Assembly (NCBI RefSeq): GCF_029871205.1
Contig: NZ_SSOJ01000144.1
Coordinates: 38,292-102,291 of the forward strand
Direction of reading: 5' to 3'
Source: Pseudomonas sp. BN417
GTDB lineage: Bacteria; Pseudomonadota; Gammaproteobacteria; Pseudomonadales; Pseudomonadaceae
DNA: 64,000 nt
A program made the translations under genes and the position numbers. Positions 10,283-18,101 of the stretch are shown here, in pieces. The first letter of the stretch is position 1, and every line of letters starts with the position of its first letter. The notes below the pieces were generated by a model, which did no database searches, was not told the origin of the DNA, and saw only the letters and a list, made by a program, of their open reading frames with translations.

Positions 10283-11071
10283 ATGAATACCCATCCCCAC
10301 CCCGTCGGCGCCCTGTTGCGCCAATGGCGCCAGCGGCGCCGCCTGAGCCAGCTCGACCTGGCTTGTGATGCGGAGATTTCCACGCGCCACCTGAGCTTCG
10401 TCGAGACCGGCCGCGCCCACCCCAGCCGCGAGATGCTGCTGCACTTGGCCGAGCAGCTGGAAATCCCCCTGCGCGAACGCAACCGCCTGCTGACAGCGGC
10501 CGGCTATGCGCCGCTGTTCTCCCAACGCGACCTGGCCGACCCGGCGCTGGACGCCGCGCGCCAGGCCATCGAACAGCTGCTCAAGGCCCATGAACCGAAC
10601 CCGGCCCTGGCGGTGGACCGCCAGTGGAACCTGCTGGCCGCCAATGCCGCGGTGGCGCCCTTCCTGATCGGCGTCGCCGAGGAGTTGCTGGCACCGCCCT
10701 TGAACGTGCTGCGCCTCAGCCTGCACCCCCGGGGGCTGGCGCCACGCATCCTCAACCTCGGGCAATGGCGCGCGCACCTGCTCTCGAGGCTGCGGCGCGA
10801 CGTCGACCTCTCGGCGGACGAGGGCCTGCAGGCGTTGCTGGAGGAACTGCGCACGTACCCGGCGCCGGAGGACGAGGGCGAGCTGCCCGGCGAGGCGGTA
10901 CTGGTGCCACTGCAACTTGCCACCGACTTCGGCGTGCTCAGCCTGATCAGCACCACCACCGTCTTCGGTACGCCGGTGGACGTAACCCTGGCCGAACTGG
11001 CCCTGGAAACCTTCTTCCCTGCCGACGCCTCCAGCGCCGAGGTGCTGCGCAAACTCGTGTCCGGCGCCTGA
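10283..11071 (+). CDS. XRE-family regulator with MmyB-like ligand-binding domain
   Basis: 262 aa. The N-terminal helix-turn-helix (about 9-65; RRRLSQLDLACDAEISTRHL, then SFVETGRAHPSREML) is typical of XRE repressors. The rest (about 95-260) matches the MmyB-like PAS-type domain, with LAVDRQWNLLAANAA and a C-terminal FFPADASSAEVLRKL. MmyB-type regulators commonly control a divergently encoded gene; here that is the small membrane protein. The ligand is unknown; some MmyB domains have been reported to bind fatty acids, which I mention only as a possibility. Confidence 0.85.
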   Translation: MNTHPHPVGALLRQWRQRRRLSQLDLACDAEISTRHLSFVETGRAHPSREMLLHLAEQLEIPLRERNRLLTAAGYAPLFSQRDLADPALDAARQAIEQLLKAHEPNPALAVDRQWNLLAANAAVAPFLIGVAEELLAPPLNVLRLSLHPRGLAPRILNLGQWRAHLLSRLRRDVDLSADEGLQALLEELRTYPAPEDEGELPGEAVLVPLQLATDFGVLSLISTTTVFGTPVDVTLAELALETFFPADASSAEVLRKLVSGA

Positions 11072-11211
11072 AAAATTCGCCCCGCCCCCAGCAAATCACT
11101 CTTTCGGGTTATAGCCTGGCGGCCCCGGCTCAGTAGGCTGTTCCAGCACCCTCGACGGCGCGTTGACGCCAATATCGACTCCTCACAAGAACAACAAAAG
11201 GAGCACCCGAC

Positions 11212-11949
11212 ATGGTTCGCAAGATCCTGTTTTTCCAGCTATTGAGCCTGCTGATCAGCCTGGCGGCCAGTTTCGCCCCTGTGGCCGCCGACGAACTCCC
11301 GCCCCTGGAACTGGTGCAGGTGCATGCCTGCCGCGCCGCCAGCAGCCTGCTGCTGTTCCGTGGCGAAGGTTTCCAGGAAACCCATTCGGCGCGCCTGGCA
11401 GCGGACCTCAACGCGCTGAACGCGGCGTTCGGGCGCGTCGCAGAGCCCGGCGAGGCCCTGGCCAAGGCTCGCGAGATCCTTGTTACCCAGCTCGAGCGCG
11501 GTGTTTCCTTCGGCCACAAGGAAGAAGACGTGCCCTGGCGCTACCCCCAGGAACTCGCCAAGGCCCTGCGCGACTTCCTCATCGCCGCCCACACCCAGAC
11601 CGGCGCCGAGGATCTGCCGGCCAAGGTCGAGTACCTCAACGTGCAGTACCTGAGCCGCTCCTACATCGGCACCTTCGAAATCGCCCGGGAGAATAGCGAC
11701 ACCTACATTGGCCAGGATGAGCGCGGCCTGCTGCCGGACATCGACCAGCAACTGGCGCCGCTGGACGACAAGGCAGACCCGGCGGTGGCCAAGCTGAAGA
11801 CCCGCTGGAGCTTCCTGAAGTCGGCACTGAGCGACCTGAACAGCCAGAGCAACGCCCTGGTCAGCGCTTCCGGCCGGCCCTACGCGCCAATGGTGGTGGA
11901 CCGCCATGCGCGGTCGATGAGCGGGCAGCTGTTGGCGCAGGGCAAGTAA
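11212..11949 (+). CDS. Secreted/periplasmic protein of unknown function
   Basis: 245 aa. Residues 1-26 form a Sec signal peptide (FFQLLSLLISLAASFAPVAA, cleavage after AA-D). The mature protein is helical and hydrophilic with a single Cys, and shows no motif that I recognise. AAAGGAG lies 8 bp before the ATG. It stands alone: the upstream gene ends 140 bp earlier and a dispersed repeat follows. No function is assigned. Confidence 0.75.
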   Translation: MVRKILFFQLLSLLISLAASFAPVAADELPPLELVQVHACRAASSLLLFRGEGFQETHSARLAADLNALNAAFGRVAEPGEALAKAREILVTQLERGVSFGHKEEDVPWRYPQELAKALRDFLIAAHTQTGAEDLPAKVEYLNVQYLSRSYIGTFEIARENSDTYIGQDERGLLPDIDQQLAPLDDKADPAVAKLKTRWSFLKSALSDLNSQSNALVSASGRPYAPMVVDRHARSMSGQLLAQGK

Positions 11950-11975
11950 CGGGGGAGATCGAGCGGCGGACAGCT

Positions 11976-12100
11976 CCCTCACCCCCGTCCCCTCTCCCAA
12001 GGGGAGAGGGGTGACTCGCGCCTGACACCAAGCGCAAACTTTCCAATCCCGCTCGGACTGCCCCCTCTCCCTCTGGGAGAGGGTTGGGGTGAGGGAGGCC
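11976..12100. repeat. Dispersed CCCTCTCCC/GGGAGAGGG repeat pair
   Basis: Two hairpins, CCCCTCTCCC-AA-GGGGAGAGGGG and CCCCTCTCCC-TCT-GGGAGAGGG, are separated by about 45 bp between convergent genes. The first, with its flank GTGACTCGCGCC, is an inverted copy of the unit at 54-104. The outer CTCCCTCACCCC/GGGGTGAGGGAG arms make the whole block a larger palindrome. Confidence 0.7.
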
Positions 12101-12117
12101 AAGCACCGCTCGATACT

Positions 12118-12642
12118 TCAAACCGCCGCCTTCTTCTCCCGAATGCACGTCGGCCCCGCGCGCTCTTCCACCGCGCGCTCCACCTCCTTGCGCAGCCCCA
12201 GCATGAACGCCAGTTCGGCCACCACGAAGAGCGGCCCGATGATCAGCCCGGTCAGGTCATCGACGAAGGCCGGCTTGCGGCCCTCGTAGTAGTGGCCGAC
12301 GAACTGGATCACCCAGCCCACCAGGAACATGCTTAGGCCCACGCCGAGCCAGGTGGCGGTGCCCTGCACGGCCAGGACAGCCCCCACCCAGAGGCTGAGC
12401 CAGAGCAGCACCGCCATCACCAGGCCGAAGCGCAGGTCGAGGCGGAAGTAGTAGAGCGCCGAAACCAGCGATACCAGGGCCGCCGGCGACAGCCAGAGAC
12501 CGAAGGACTCGACGCCCGGACGCGACAGCAGCACGGCGACCGCGACCACGATCAGCGGGATGCCGACGAAGTGGGTGGCGATGTTGCGTCGGTCACGATG
12601 GTACTCGGCGTACTGGCCAAGTTGATCGACGAGGGTTCTCAT
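12118..12642 (-). CDS. Mpo1-like (DUF962) membrane protein
   Basis: 174 aa with four hydrophobic helices. It carries the motifs of the Mpo1/YGL010w family: YHRDRRNIATHFVGIPL near the N-terminus and FVGHYYEGRKPAFVDD in the C-terminal half. In yeast Mpo1 is an Fe(II)-dependent 2-hydroxy fatty acid dioxygenase that uses conserved His residues; the bacterial role is less clear. I chose the start MRTLVDQLGQYAEYH because residues further upstream overlap the divergent Crp-type gene and look non-coding. It is divergent from the Crp/Fnr regulator. Confidence 0.8.
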   Translation of the reverse strand: MRTLVDQLGQYAEYHRDRRNIATHFVGIPLIVVAVAVLLSRPGVESFGLWLSPAALVSLVSALYYFRLDLRFGLVMAVLLWLSLWVGAVLAVQGTATWLGVGLSMFLVGWVIQFVGHYYEGRKPAFVDDLTGLIIGPLFVVAELAFMLGLRKEVERAVEERAGPTCIREKKAAV

Positions 12643-12727
12643 GGTCGTGGTCCTCAGGTCAGGGGGGAATTGTGGCGATAATGGCGCCATGCCCCGGCCC
12701 ACCTCTGTCAGATAGCCGACAAAGCCC

Positions 12728-13423
12728 ATGATCGAATTGAAGCACCACCGCGACCTCCTGCTCACCGGCGAATGGTTCAGCCAGCTGCCCGCCGCCCTGC
12801 GGGACGAACTTCTGGCCATGGCCCAGCTGCGCCGGCTGGCACCCGGGCAACGGCTTTTCCGTCGCGGCGACCCGCCCTGCGGGCTCTATGCGGTGCTGGA
12901 AGGCGCGGTGCGCGTCGGCAGCATCAGCGAAAGCGGCAAGGAGCTGCTGCTGGTGCTGGTGGAGCCGCCCCACTGGTTCGGCGAGATCTCGCTCTTCGAC
13001 GGCCAGCCGCGCACCCATGACGCCTTCGCCGAAGGCCCGGTGACCCTGCTCAACCTGCCCCAGGCACCGCTGCTGGCGCTGCTGGAAAGGCAGCCGCAGC
13101 ACTGGCGCGACTTCGCCCTGCTGATGAGCCAGAAGCTGCGCCTGGCCTTCATCGCCCTGGAGGAGATGAGCCTGCTGCCGGCGCCCCAGCGCCTGGCGCG
13201 GCGGCTCCTGATGATCACCGAGGGCTATGGTGGCCTGGCCGGCCGGCGGCGGGTGATCCAGCTGGCCCAGGAGCAGTTGGCGATGATGCTGGCGATATCG
13301 CGGCAGACCACCAACCAGATCCTCAAGGACCTCGAAGCCCAGGGCGCGCTGCGCCTGGCCTACGGGGAAATCGAGATCCTCGATCTCGAACTGCTGCAGC
13401 GCGCCGCCGGAGGCAAACCGTAG
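12728..13423 (+). CDS. Crp/Fnr-family transcriptional regulator
   Basis: 231 aa. The N-terminal cyclic-nucleotide-type beta-barrel (about 20-135; PGQRLFRRGDPPCGLYAVLE, GEISLFDGQPRTHD) is followed by a Crp-type winged helix with recognition helix MMLAISRQTTNQILKDLEAQ. It lacks the N-terminal Cys cluster of FNR, so an iron-sulfur sensor is unlikely; the effector is unknown. It is divergent from the Mpo1-like gene across 85 bp, suggesting it regulates that gene. Its stop codon TAG lies inside a palindromic repeat. Confidence 0.85.
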   Translation: MIELKHHRDLLLTGEWFSQLPAALRDELLAMAQLRRLAPGQRLFRRGDPPCGLYAVLEGAVRVGSISESGKELLLVLVEPPHWFGEISLFDGQPRTHDAFAEGPVTLLNLPQAPLLALLERQPQHWRDFALLMSQKLRLAFIALEEMSLLPAPQRLARRLLMITEGYGGLAGRRRVIQLAQEQLAMMLAISRQTTNQILKDLEAQGALRLAYGEIEILDLELLQRAAGGKP

Positions 13424-13486
13424 GGTGCGCCGCGCGCACCTGGATTCCACACAGGACTCTCGGTGCGCACACGGCGCACCCTACCG
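13419..13486. repeat. Palindromic repeat that supplies the stop codons of both flanking genes
   Basis: The left arm CGTAGGGTGCGCCGCGCGCACC and right arm GGTGCGCACACGGCGCACCCTACCG are inverted copies separated by about 20 bp. The TAG in the left arm ends the Crp/Fnr gene (13,421-13,423), and its mirror image (CTA at 13,481-13,483) ends the convergent AraC-type gene. Confidence 0.85.
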
Positions 13487-14488
13487 GGGAAGGCTTTCCC
13501 GATACTGGCTCGGGCTCTGCCCGGTCCAGCGCTTGAAGGCGCGGCTGAAGCTGCTGGTGTCGGCGAAGCCGAGCAAGTAGGCGATTTCGCTGATGGAGCA
13601 GCGCGGGTCGCGCATATGCACCAGGGCCAATGCCTGGCGGGTGTCGCCGAGCAATTGCTCATAGCTGCAGCCTTCGTCCGCCAGGTGCCGTTGCAGGCTG
13701 CGCAGACTGAGGTGCAGCGATTGGGCGATGCGCTCGGCGGAAGGCTCGCCATTGGGCAACTGGGCTTCCAGGCAGGCGCGCACCCGACGCGCCCAGGTGG
13801 GCTGCTGGAGCTGTTCCAGGGTGCGCTTGAGCACCGTCTCGTTGTGCTCGGCCAGCTCCGGGTTGGCGTCCTCCAGCGGCCGCTCGAAATCCTCGACGGC
13901 GAATTCCAGGAGATTCTCCTCAGCGCCAAAGCTGAGCGGCGCACGGAACACCTGGTGCCAGGGCTGCGGATCAACCGGTGGCGGGCGGCGCAAGTACACG
14001 GCGAGCGGCGCGTAATCGCGCCCCAGGCGGTTGCGGCAGGTGCGCACGTAGATCGCGGCGAAGGCATCCAGCGCCTCGGGCGCGGGCTCTGGGCCGTCGC
14101 TGGGCACGCGCAGGCGGAACTGGTAGCGGTCGCCCTGACGGCTCAGTTCCAGCTCCAGCGCATCGCTGACCACCTGGTGGTAACGCACGATGCGCTCGAA
14201 GACTTCCCGCAGGCTGGCGCTGGCCACCAGCGCATAGCCCAGGGCGTGGAAGGTGGTGGGGCTGACGTAGGTGGAGATCTTCAGGCCCAGGGCCGGGTCG
14301 CCGCTGGCTTCCACCGCCAGCTGCCAGAGGCGGGTGGTGGCGGACAGCGGGTAGCGCGCGTTAGGGTCGTCCATCAGCGCCGGGTCCAACTGGGCCTGGC
14401 GGCACAGGTCGGCGCTGTCGAGGCCGAGCGCATCCAGCTGCTTGCGCAGGGCACGGGTCCAGCTGGCGAGGGTGGTGGGTTCGCTCAT
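13481..14488 (-). CDS. AraC-family transcriptional regulator (arabinose_bd-type sensor domain)
   Basis: 335 aa. The N-terminal effector domain (about 20-200) is of the PF12625 type found in OruR/ArgR-like regulators and reads STYVSPTTFHALGYALVASA. The C-terminal double helix-turn-helix (about 235-333) includes SAERIAQSLHLSLRSLQRHL and SEIAYLLGFADTSSFSRAFK. It is divergent from the desaturase-rubredoxin pair across 100 bp containing two 20-bp direct repeats spaced 21 bp, an AraC-type operator arrangement, so it most likely controls that pair. Confidence 0.88.
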   Translation of the reverse strand: MSEPTTLASWTRALRKQLDALGLDSADLCRQAQLDPALMDDPNARYPLSATTRLWQLAVEASGDPALGLKISTYVSPTTFHALGYALVASASLREVFERIVRYHQVVSDALELELSRQGDRYQFRLRVPSDGPEPAPEALDAFAAIYVRTCRNRLGRDYAPLAVYLRRPPPVDPQPWHQVFRAPLSFGAEENLLEFAVEDFERPLEDANPELAEHNETVLKRTLEQLQQPTWARRVRACLEAQLPNGEPSAERIAQSLHLSLRSLQRHLADEGCSYEQLLGDTRQALALVHMRDPRCSISEIAYLLGFADTSSFSRAFKRWTGQSPSQYRESLPR

Positions 14489-14489
14489 G

Positions 14490-14530
14490 CAGGTTGGCGT
14501 TTCCGGTCAACAGGTTGGCGTGCTCGGTCG
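14490..14530. promoter_or_regulatory. Two direct repeats with 21-bp period: candidate AraC-type operator
   Basis: The 20-bp unit CAGGTTGGCGTTTCCGGTCA at 14,490 recurs at 14,511 as CAGGTTGGCGTGCTCGGTCG with 17 of 20 positions identical. A 21-bp period puts both half-sites on the same DNA face, as AraC-type dimers require. The repeats begin right at the regulator's own start codon and lie 60-100 bp upstream of the desaturase gene. Confidence 0.65.
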
Positions 14531-14588
14531 GGCGCGGCCACCGCACAGGGCGGCAAAGTAGGACCATCGTCGACAAGAGGATGGAAGC

Positions 14589-15662
14589 ATGTCCCGTACG
14601 CCCGCAAGTCCCCAGAGCCTGAATGACCAACAACGATCAGCGCATATTCGTGAAGTGGTGATGGCCCATGGCAACGCGCTGCGCCAGCGCTACCCCCCGC
14701 TCCGCCACCAGGACGCCCTGGGCGCCGGCATCCTCGCCTTCGCCCTGGCCGGGATGGTGGGCTCCGCCCTGCTTTACCTGAACGAGCAGATCGCCTGGTG
14801 GGCCTGCCTGCTGCTCAACGGCTTCTTCGCCTCGCTGACCCACGAGCTGGAGCACGACCTGATCCACAGCATGTACTTCCGCAAGCGCCGGGTGCCGCAC
14901 AACCTGATGATGGCGCTGGTCTGGCTGGCGCGGCCGAGCACCATCAACCCCTGGATCCGCCGCCACCTGCACCTCAACCACCACAAGGTGTCGGGCTCGG
15001 AGGCCGATATGGAAGAGCGCGCCATCACCAATGGCGAACCCTGGGGTCTGGCGCGCCTCCTGATGGTGGGCGACAACGTGATGTCGTCGCTGATCCGCAT
15101 GGGCCGCGCCAAGAACTGGGCGCAGAAGCGCAGCATCCTGGCGCGCACCCTGAAGGTCTATGCGCCCCTGGCGCTGCTGAACTGGGGCACCTGGTACGTC
15201 TTTCTCGGCTTCCACGCCATCGACTTCCTGGGCGGAGCCCTGGGCGCCCCCATCGCCTGGTCGGCCAGCACTCTGGAGGCGATGGAGTTCGTCGATATCG
15301 CGGTGGTGGTGCTGGTGGGTCCCAACGTGCTGCGCACTTTCTGCCTGCACTTCGTCAGCTCCAACATGCACTACTACGGCGACGTCGAGCCGGGCAACGT
15401 GATCCAGCAGACTCAGGTGCTCAACCCCTGGTGGCTGTGGCCGCTGCAGGCCTTCTGCTTCAACTTCGGCAGCACCCACGCCATCCACCATTTCGTGGTC
15501 AAGGAGCCCTTCTACATCCGCCAGCTCACCGCCCCGGTGGCGCACCGGGTGATGCACGAGATGGGCGTGCGCTTCAACGACTTCGGCACCTTCGCCCGCG
15601 CCAACCGCTGGCATCCGAAGGAGCAGGAAACCGCGCAACGCACCCAACCCACCCTTGGTTAG
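14589..15662 (+). CDS. Fatty acid desaturase/hydroxylase family membrane di-iron enzyme
   Basis: 357 aa, PF00487 type. Three histidine clusters are visible: HELEHDLIH (about 84-92), HLHLNHH (about 120-126) and THAIHH in the C-terminal third, with hydrophobic segments at about 50-80 and 195-240. It lacks the AlkB-specific motifs, so an alkane monooxygenase is unlikely. The rubredoxin gene 96 bp downstream suggests rubredoxin as electron donor. The substrate is unknown. GAGG lies about 10 bp before the ATG. Confidence 0.85.
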   Translation: MSRTPASPQSLNDQQRSAHIREVVMAHGNALRQRYPPLRHQDALGAGILAFALAGMVGSALLYLNEQIAWWACLLLNGFFASLTHELEHDLIHSMYFRKRRVPHNLMMALVWLARPSTINPWIRRHLHLNHHKVSGSEADMEERAITNGEPWGLARLLMVGDNVMSSLIRMGRAKNWAQKRSILARTLKVYAPLALLNWGTWYVFLGFHAIDFLGGALGAPIAWSASTLEAMEFVDIAVVVLVGPNVLRTFCLHFVSSNMHYYGDVEPGNVIQQTQVLNPWWLWPLQAFCFNFGSTHAIHHFVVKEPFYIRQLTAPVAHRVMHEMGVRFNDFGTFARANRWHPKEQETAQRTQPTLG

Positions 15663-15758
15663 GGCTCGGACGGCGCACGGCCGCCCCTATGATCGCGACA
15701 ACGCGCGCCCCCGGGCGCGCGCCTTCCCCGAGCAAAGCTGCAAGCAAGAGGTAGCGGC

Positions 15759-15923
15759 ATGAAAACCTGGATCTGTGTGGTCTGTGGCCTGATCTACGAC
15801 GAAACCAAGGGCTGGCCCGACGAAGGCATACCGGCCGGCACCCGTTGGGCCGATGTGCCGGACGACTGGATCTGCCCGGACTGCGGGGTCGGCAAGAACG
15901 ACTTCGATATGCAGGAGATCTGA
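15759..15923 (+). CDS. Rubredoxin
   Basis: 54-aa iron protein starting MKTWICVVCGLIYDETKGWP. The two Cys pairs that hold the single iron are C6-x2-C9 and C39-P-x-C42 (ICPDCGVGKNDF), with the conserved family core between. AGAGG lies 8 bp before the ATG. It follows the desaturase gene in the same direction and probably passes electrons to it from a reductase encoded elsewhere. Confidence 0.95.
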   Translation: MKTWICVVCGLIYDETKGWPDEGIPAGTRWADVPDDWICPDCGVGKNDFDMQEI

Positions 15924-15964
15924 GGCTGCCCCTGGCACCTCGCCTTCCTGTGGGAACGCCATTC

Positions 15965-16045
15965 CGTAGGTTGGGCTGAGCTAAGCGAAGCCCAACGATC
16001 CGTGCCGCAGCCTGTTGGGCTTCGCTCCGCTCTGCGCCAACCTAC
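15965..16045. repeat. Paired inverted extragenic repeat
   Basis: The left arm CGTAGGTTGGGCTGAGCTAA...GCCCAAC and right arm GTTGGGCTTCGCTCCGCTCT...CCAACCTAC are inverted copies. It belongs to the same family as the element at 8053-8176 and lies between the rubredoxin gene and the convergent barrel-protein gene. Confidence 0.85.
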
Positions 16046-16059
16046 ATTCGTCTTCCCCT

Positions 16060-16983
16060 TCAGAACCTCAAGCTCATCCGCGCCGTCAGGCCATTGTCCC
16101 GCGCATCCTCGGCATAGGCGCCGTTGTAGAAGAGCCCGGCGTAGACCTGCTCGGTGAGCTGGTAGTCCAGGCCCATGTCCAGGCGGATGGCGTCCTCGGT
16201 CAGCGGCACGGCGGCACCGCTCTCGTCCTCCAGCCGGCTGTCGCTGAACGCATGACGCCAACCTGAGCTGAGGCGCGCGGTCAGGCGCCGCCCCGAGTCC
16301 AGCTCGATACGCGTGGTGCCGCGCAGGCCGAAGGTGCTGTAGCCGATCTCGTCGCGCTGGCTGCCGATGGCGCCGGCCGCATCGCTGTCCAGCCGCACGT
16401 AGGCCAGCTCGCCGAAACCCTCGACGCTGAAGTCGCGGAAATCCAGGGAATAGCTGAGCTCGCCGAACACCTGGCCGCTGTCGGCATCGGCGGCACGGCC
16501 GTCGGCGTCATGGCCGCTCCAGGCCGCGCCCAGCTTCACACCTATCTGGTTGTAGATCTTGGTGCCGGCGTAGGCGCCCAGGTGCAGGCTGTCGATATCC
16601 GCGTCCGCGCCCTGCACCTCCACCGCAGTCGCCGAGTATCCCGCCAGCGCGCCCGCCAGCCAGTTGCCCAGTTTGCGTTCACTGCCCAGCAGCAGCCCGC
16701 CGACATCCCGTTCCCGGCGCGGCGCCCGGTGATCGGCGTCCACCGAGCCGTGGCTGCCAAAGGCGCGAAGCCAGGCGGGCGTCTGGCCTTCCTCCAGGGG
16801 CGGCTCACGGAAGGAGAAGCGCAGCTGCTGGATACGCTCGGACGCGGCGTCGCGGAGGAAGTGGCTGTCTTCCAGCAACGTGGCGCGGCTGGCGGCGGCG
16901 AGGGAGTCGCCCAGGGCCGGGGTGGCCGCCAGCAGGCCGCAGAGGCTGGCCAGCGCGAGACGCAGCGAAAGGTCGGGGACCAT
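16060..16983 (-). CDS. Autotransporter-type outer-membrane beta-barrel protein
   Basis: 307 aa with a signal peptide (LRLALASLCGLLAATPALG-D). Most of the protein has the alternating pattern of an autotransporter translocator barrel (GNWLAGALAGYSATAVEVQG, SLHLGAYAGTKIYNQIGVKL, GELSYSLDFRDFSVEGFGEL) and it ends with the C-terminal Phe of outer-membrane proteins (MSLRF). Only about 80 residues precede the barrel, so it is a barrel with almost no passenger, either a stand-alone member or a truncated autotransporter. GAGG precedes the chosen ATG. It is divergent from the DMT transporter. Confidence 0.85.
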   Translation of the reverse strand: MVPDLSLRLALASLCGLLAATPALGDSLAAASRATLLEDSHFLRDAASERIQQLRFSFREPPLEEGQTPAWLRAFGSHGSVDADHRAPRRERDVGGLLLGSERKLGNWLAGALAGYSATAVEVQGADADIDSLHLGAYAGTKIYNQIGVKLGAAWSGHDADGRAADADSGQVFGELSYSLDFRDFSVEGFGELAYVRLDSDAAGAIGSQRDEIGYSTFGLRGTTRIELDSGRRLTARLSSGWRHAFSDSRLEDESGAAVPLTEDAIRLDMGLDYQLTEQVYAGLFYNGAYAEDARDNGLTARMSLRF

Positions 16984-17076
16984 GGGGAAACCTCGCAACA
17001 GGGATGTGGATAACTCTAGTCCGAAGCCGGGTAATCCAATTTCCCGAATGCACGCCGGGTTTATTGATTTGCCGGG

Positions 17077-17097
17077 ATTGCGCCGCGCTGGCGCAAT
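17077..17097. promoter_or_regulatory. Perfect dyad upstream of the DMT transporter gene
   Basis: ATTGCGCC-GCGCT-GGCGCAAT is a perfect 8-bp inverted repeat 30 bp before the ATG at 17,127, in the 143-bp divergent interval with the barrel-protein gene. It could be an operator or a 5'-leader hairpin. Confidence 0.45.
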
Positions 17098-17126
17098 GGC
17101 CGCCTGCATACAGAAGGAGCTGCACC

Positions 17127-18041
17127 ATGCACCAGACCCGATCCCCGGCATTCTCGCCCACCTTCACGGCCCACGCCTCGATGTTGTTCTGGGCCCTGCT
17201 GGTGGCGCTGTCCTTCTTCGCCGCCGCCGAGGTCAACCCAGGCCTGGACGCGCTGCCGCTGACCGCCGTGCGCCTGCTGCTCTCGGGCAGCCTGTTCCTG
17301 CCCTTCCTGCTGCTGCGCCGGCCCCAGCGCCTGGGCGGTCGGGCGCTGATTGCCCATGCCTTGCTGGGCGGCCTGCTGGCCCTCTACTTTGGCAGCCTGT
17401 TCGAGGCGCTGAAGCACACCAAGGCACTGGATACTGCGCTGCTCTACGTGAGCGTGCCGCTGCTGACCCTGGGGGGCGAGCGCCTGCTGCTGGGCAAGCC
17501 GGTGCTGCAACGCCTGTGGCCGACGCTGGTCGCCGCCCTCGGCGCCCTCGCCCTGCTCGGCCTCGACAACGCCAACTTCGATGCCTACGCCTACGGCCTC
17601 TACGGCATCGGCTGCCTGGCCATGGCGCTCTACGGCCCACTCAGCCAGCGTCTCAAGCCCTGGCTCGGCGAAGCGCGTGGCGCCGCTTCCCTCGCCTGCG
17701 GCAACCTCCTGGCCGGTGGCCTGCTGCTGGTCCTCGCCTGCACCCTGGGGCAACGCTGGGAAGGCCTGCAGGGCATCGCCGCGCGCGACTTCGGCTGGCT
17801 GCTCTACCTGGCACTGACCGCCACCCTGGCCACCTTCTGGCTGCTGCACCGGGCCATCCACTGGCTGCCGCCGGCGACTGTGATCGCCTACAGCTACCTC
17901 AGCGGCCTGTTCGCGCTGCTGCTGCAGAGCTTTTGGCTGCACCGCGCGCCGGCGCCGCTGGCCTGGGTCGGCGCCATGCTGATCATCCTCGGCATCGCCT
18001 GGCTGGCACGCCTGAGCCCGGCGCGCGCGGTCGCCGCCTGA
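17127..18041 (+). CDS. DMT-superfamily (EamA) transporter
   Basis: 304-aa inner-membrane protein with ten predicted helices in two EamA halves; the first half includes PLTAVRLLLSGSLFLPFLLL and the second ends PAPLAWVGAMLIILGIAWLA. EamA proteins are mostly metabolite or amino-acid exporters; the substrate cannot be read from sequence. AAGGAG lies 7 bp before the ATG. It is followed after 60 bp by a co-directional LysR-type regulator that may control it. Confidence 0.88.
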   Translation: MHQTRSPAFSPTFTAHASMLFWALLVALSFFAAAEVNPGLDALPLTAVRLLLSGSLFLPFLLLRRPQRLGGRALIAHALLGGLLALYFGSLFEALKHTKALDTALLYVSVPLLTLGGERLLLGKPVLQRLWPTLVAALGALALLGLDNANFDAYAYGLYGIGCLAMALYGPLSQRLKPWLGEARGAASLACGNLLAGGLLLVLACTLGQRWEGLQGIAARDFGWLLYLALTATLATFWLLHRAIHWLPPATVIAYSYLSGLFALLLQSFWLHRAPAPLAWVGAMLIILGIAWLARLSPARAVAA

Positions 18042-18101
18042 GTGCTTGCCATGCCGCCCGGCTCGGGTTCTGATGGCGCTCCCGCCCAGTGGAACCCTGC
18101 C

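Noticed and set aside
14589-15923. Alkane hydroxylase (AlkB) with rubredoxin
   Set aside because: The histidine clusters are of the general desaturase type and the AlkB-specific motifs around the second and third clusters are absent.
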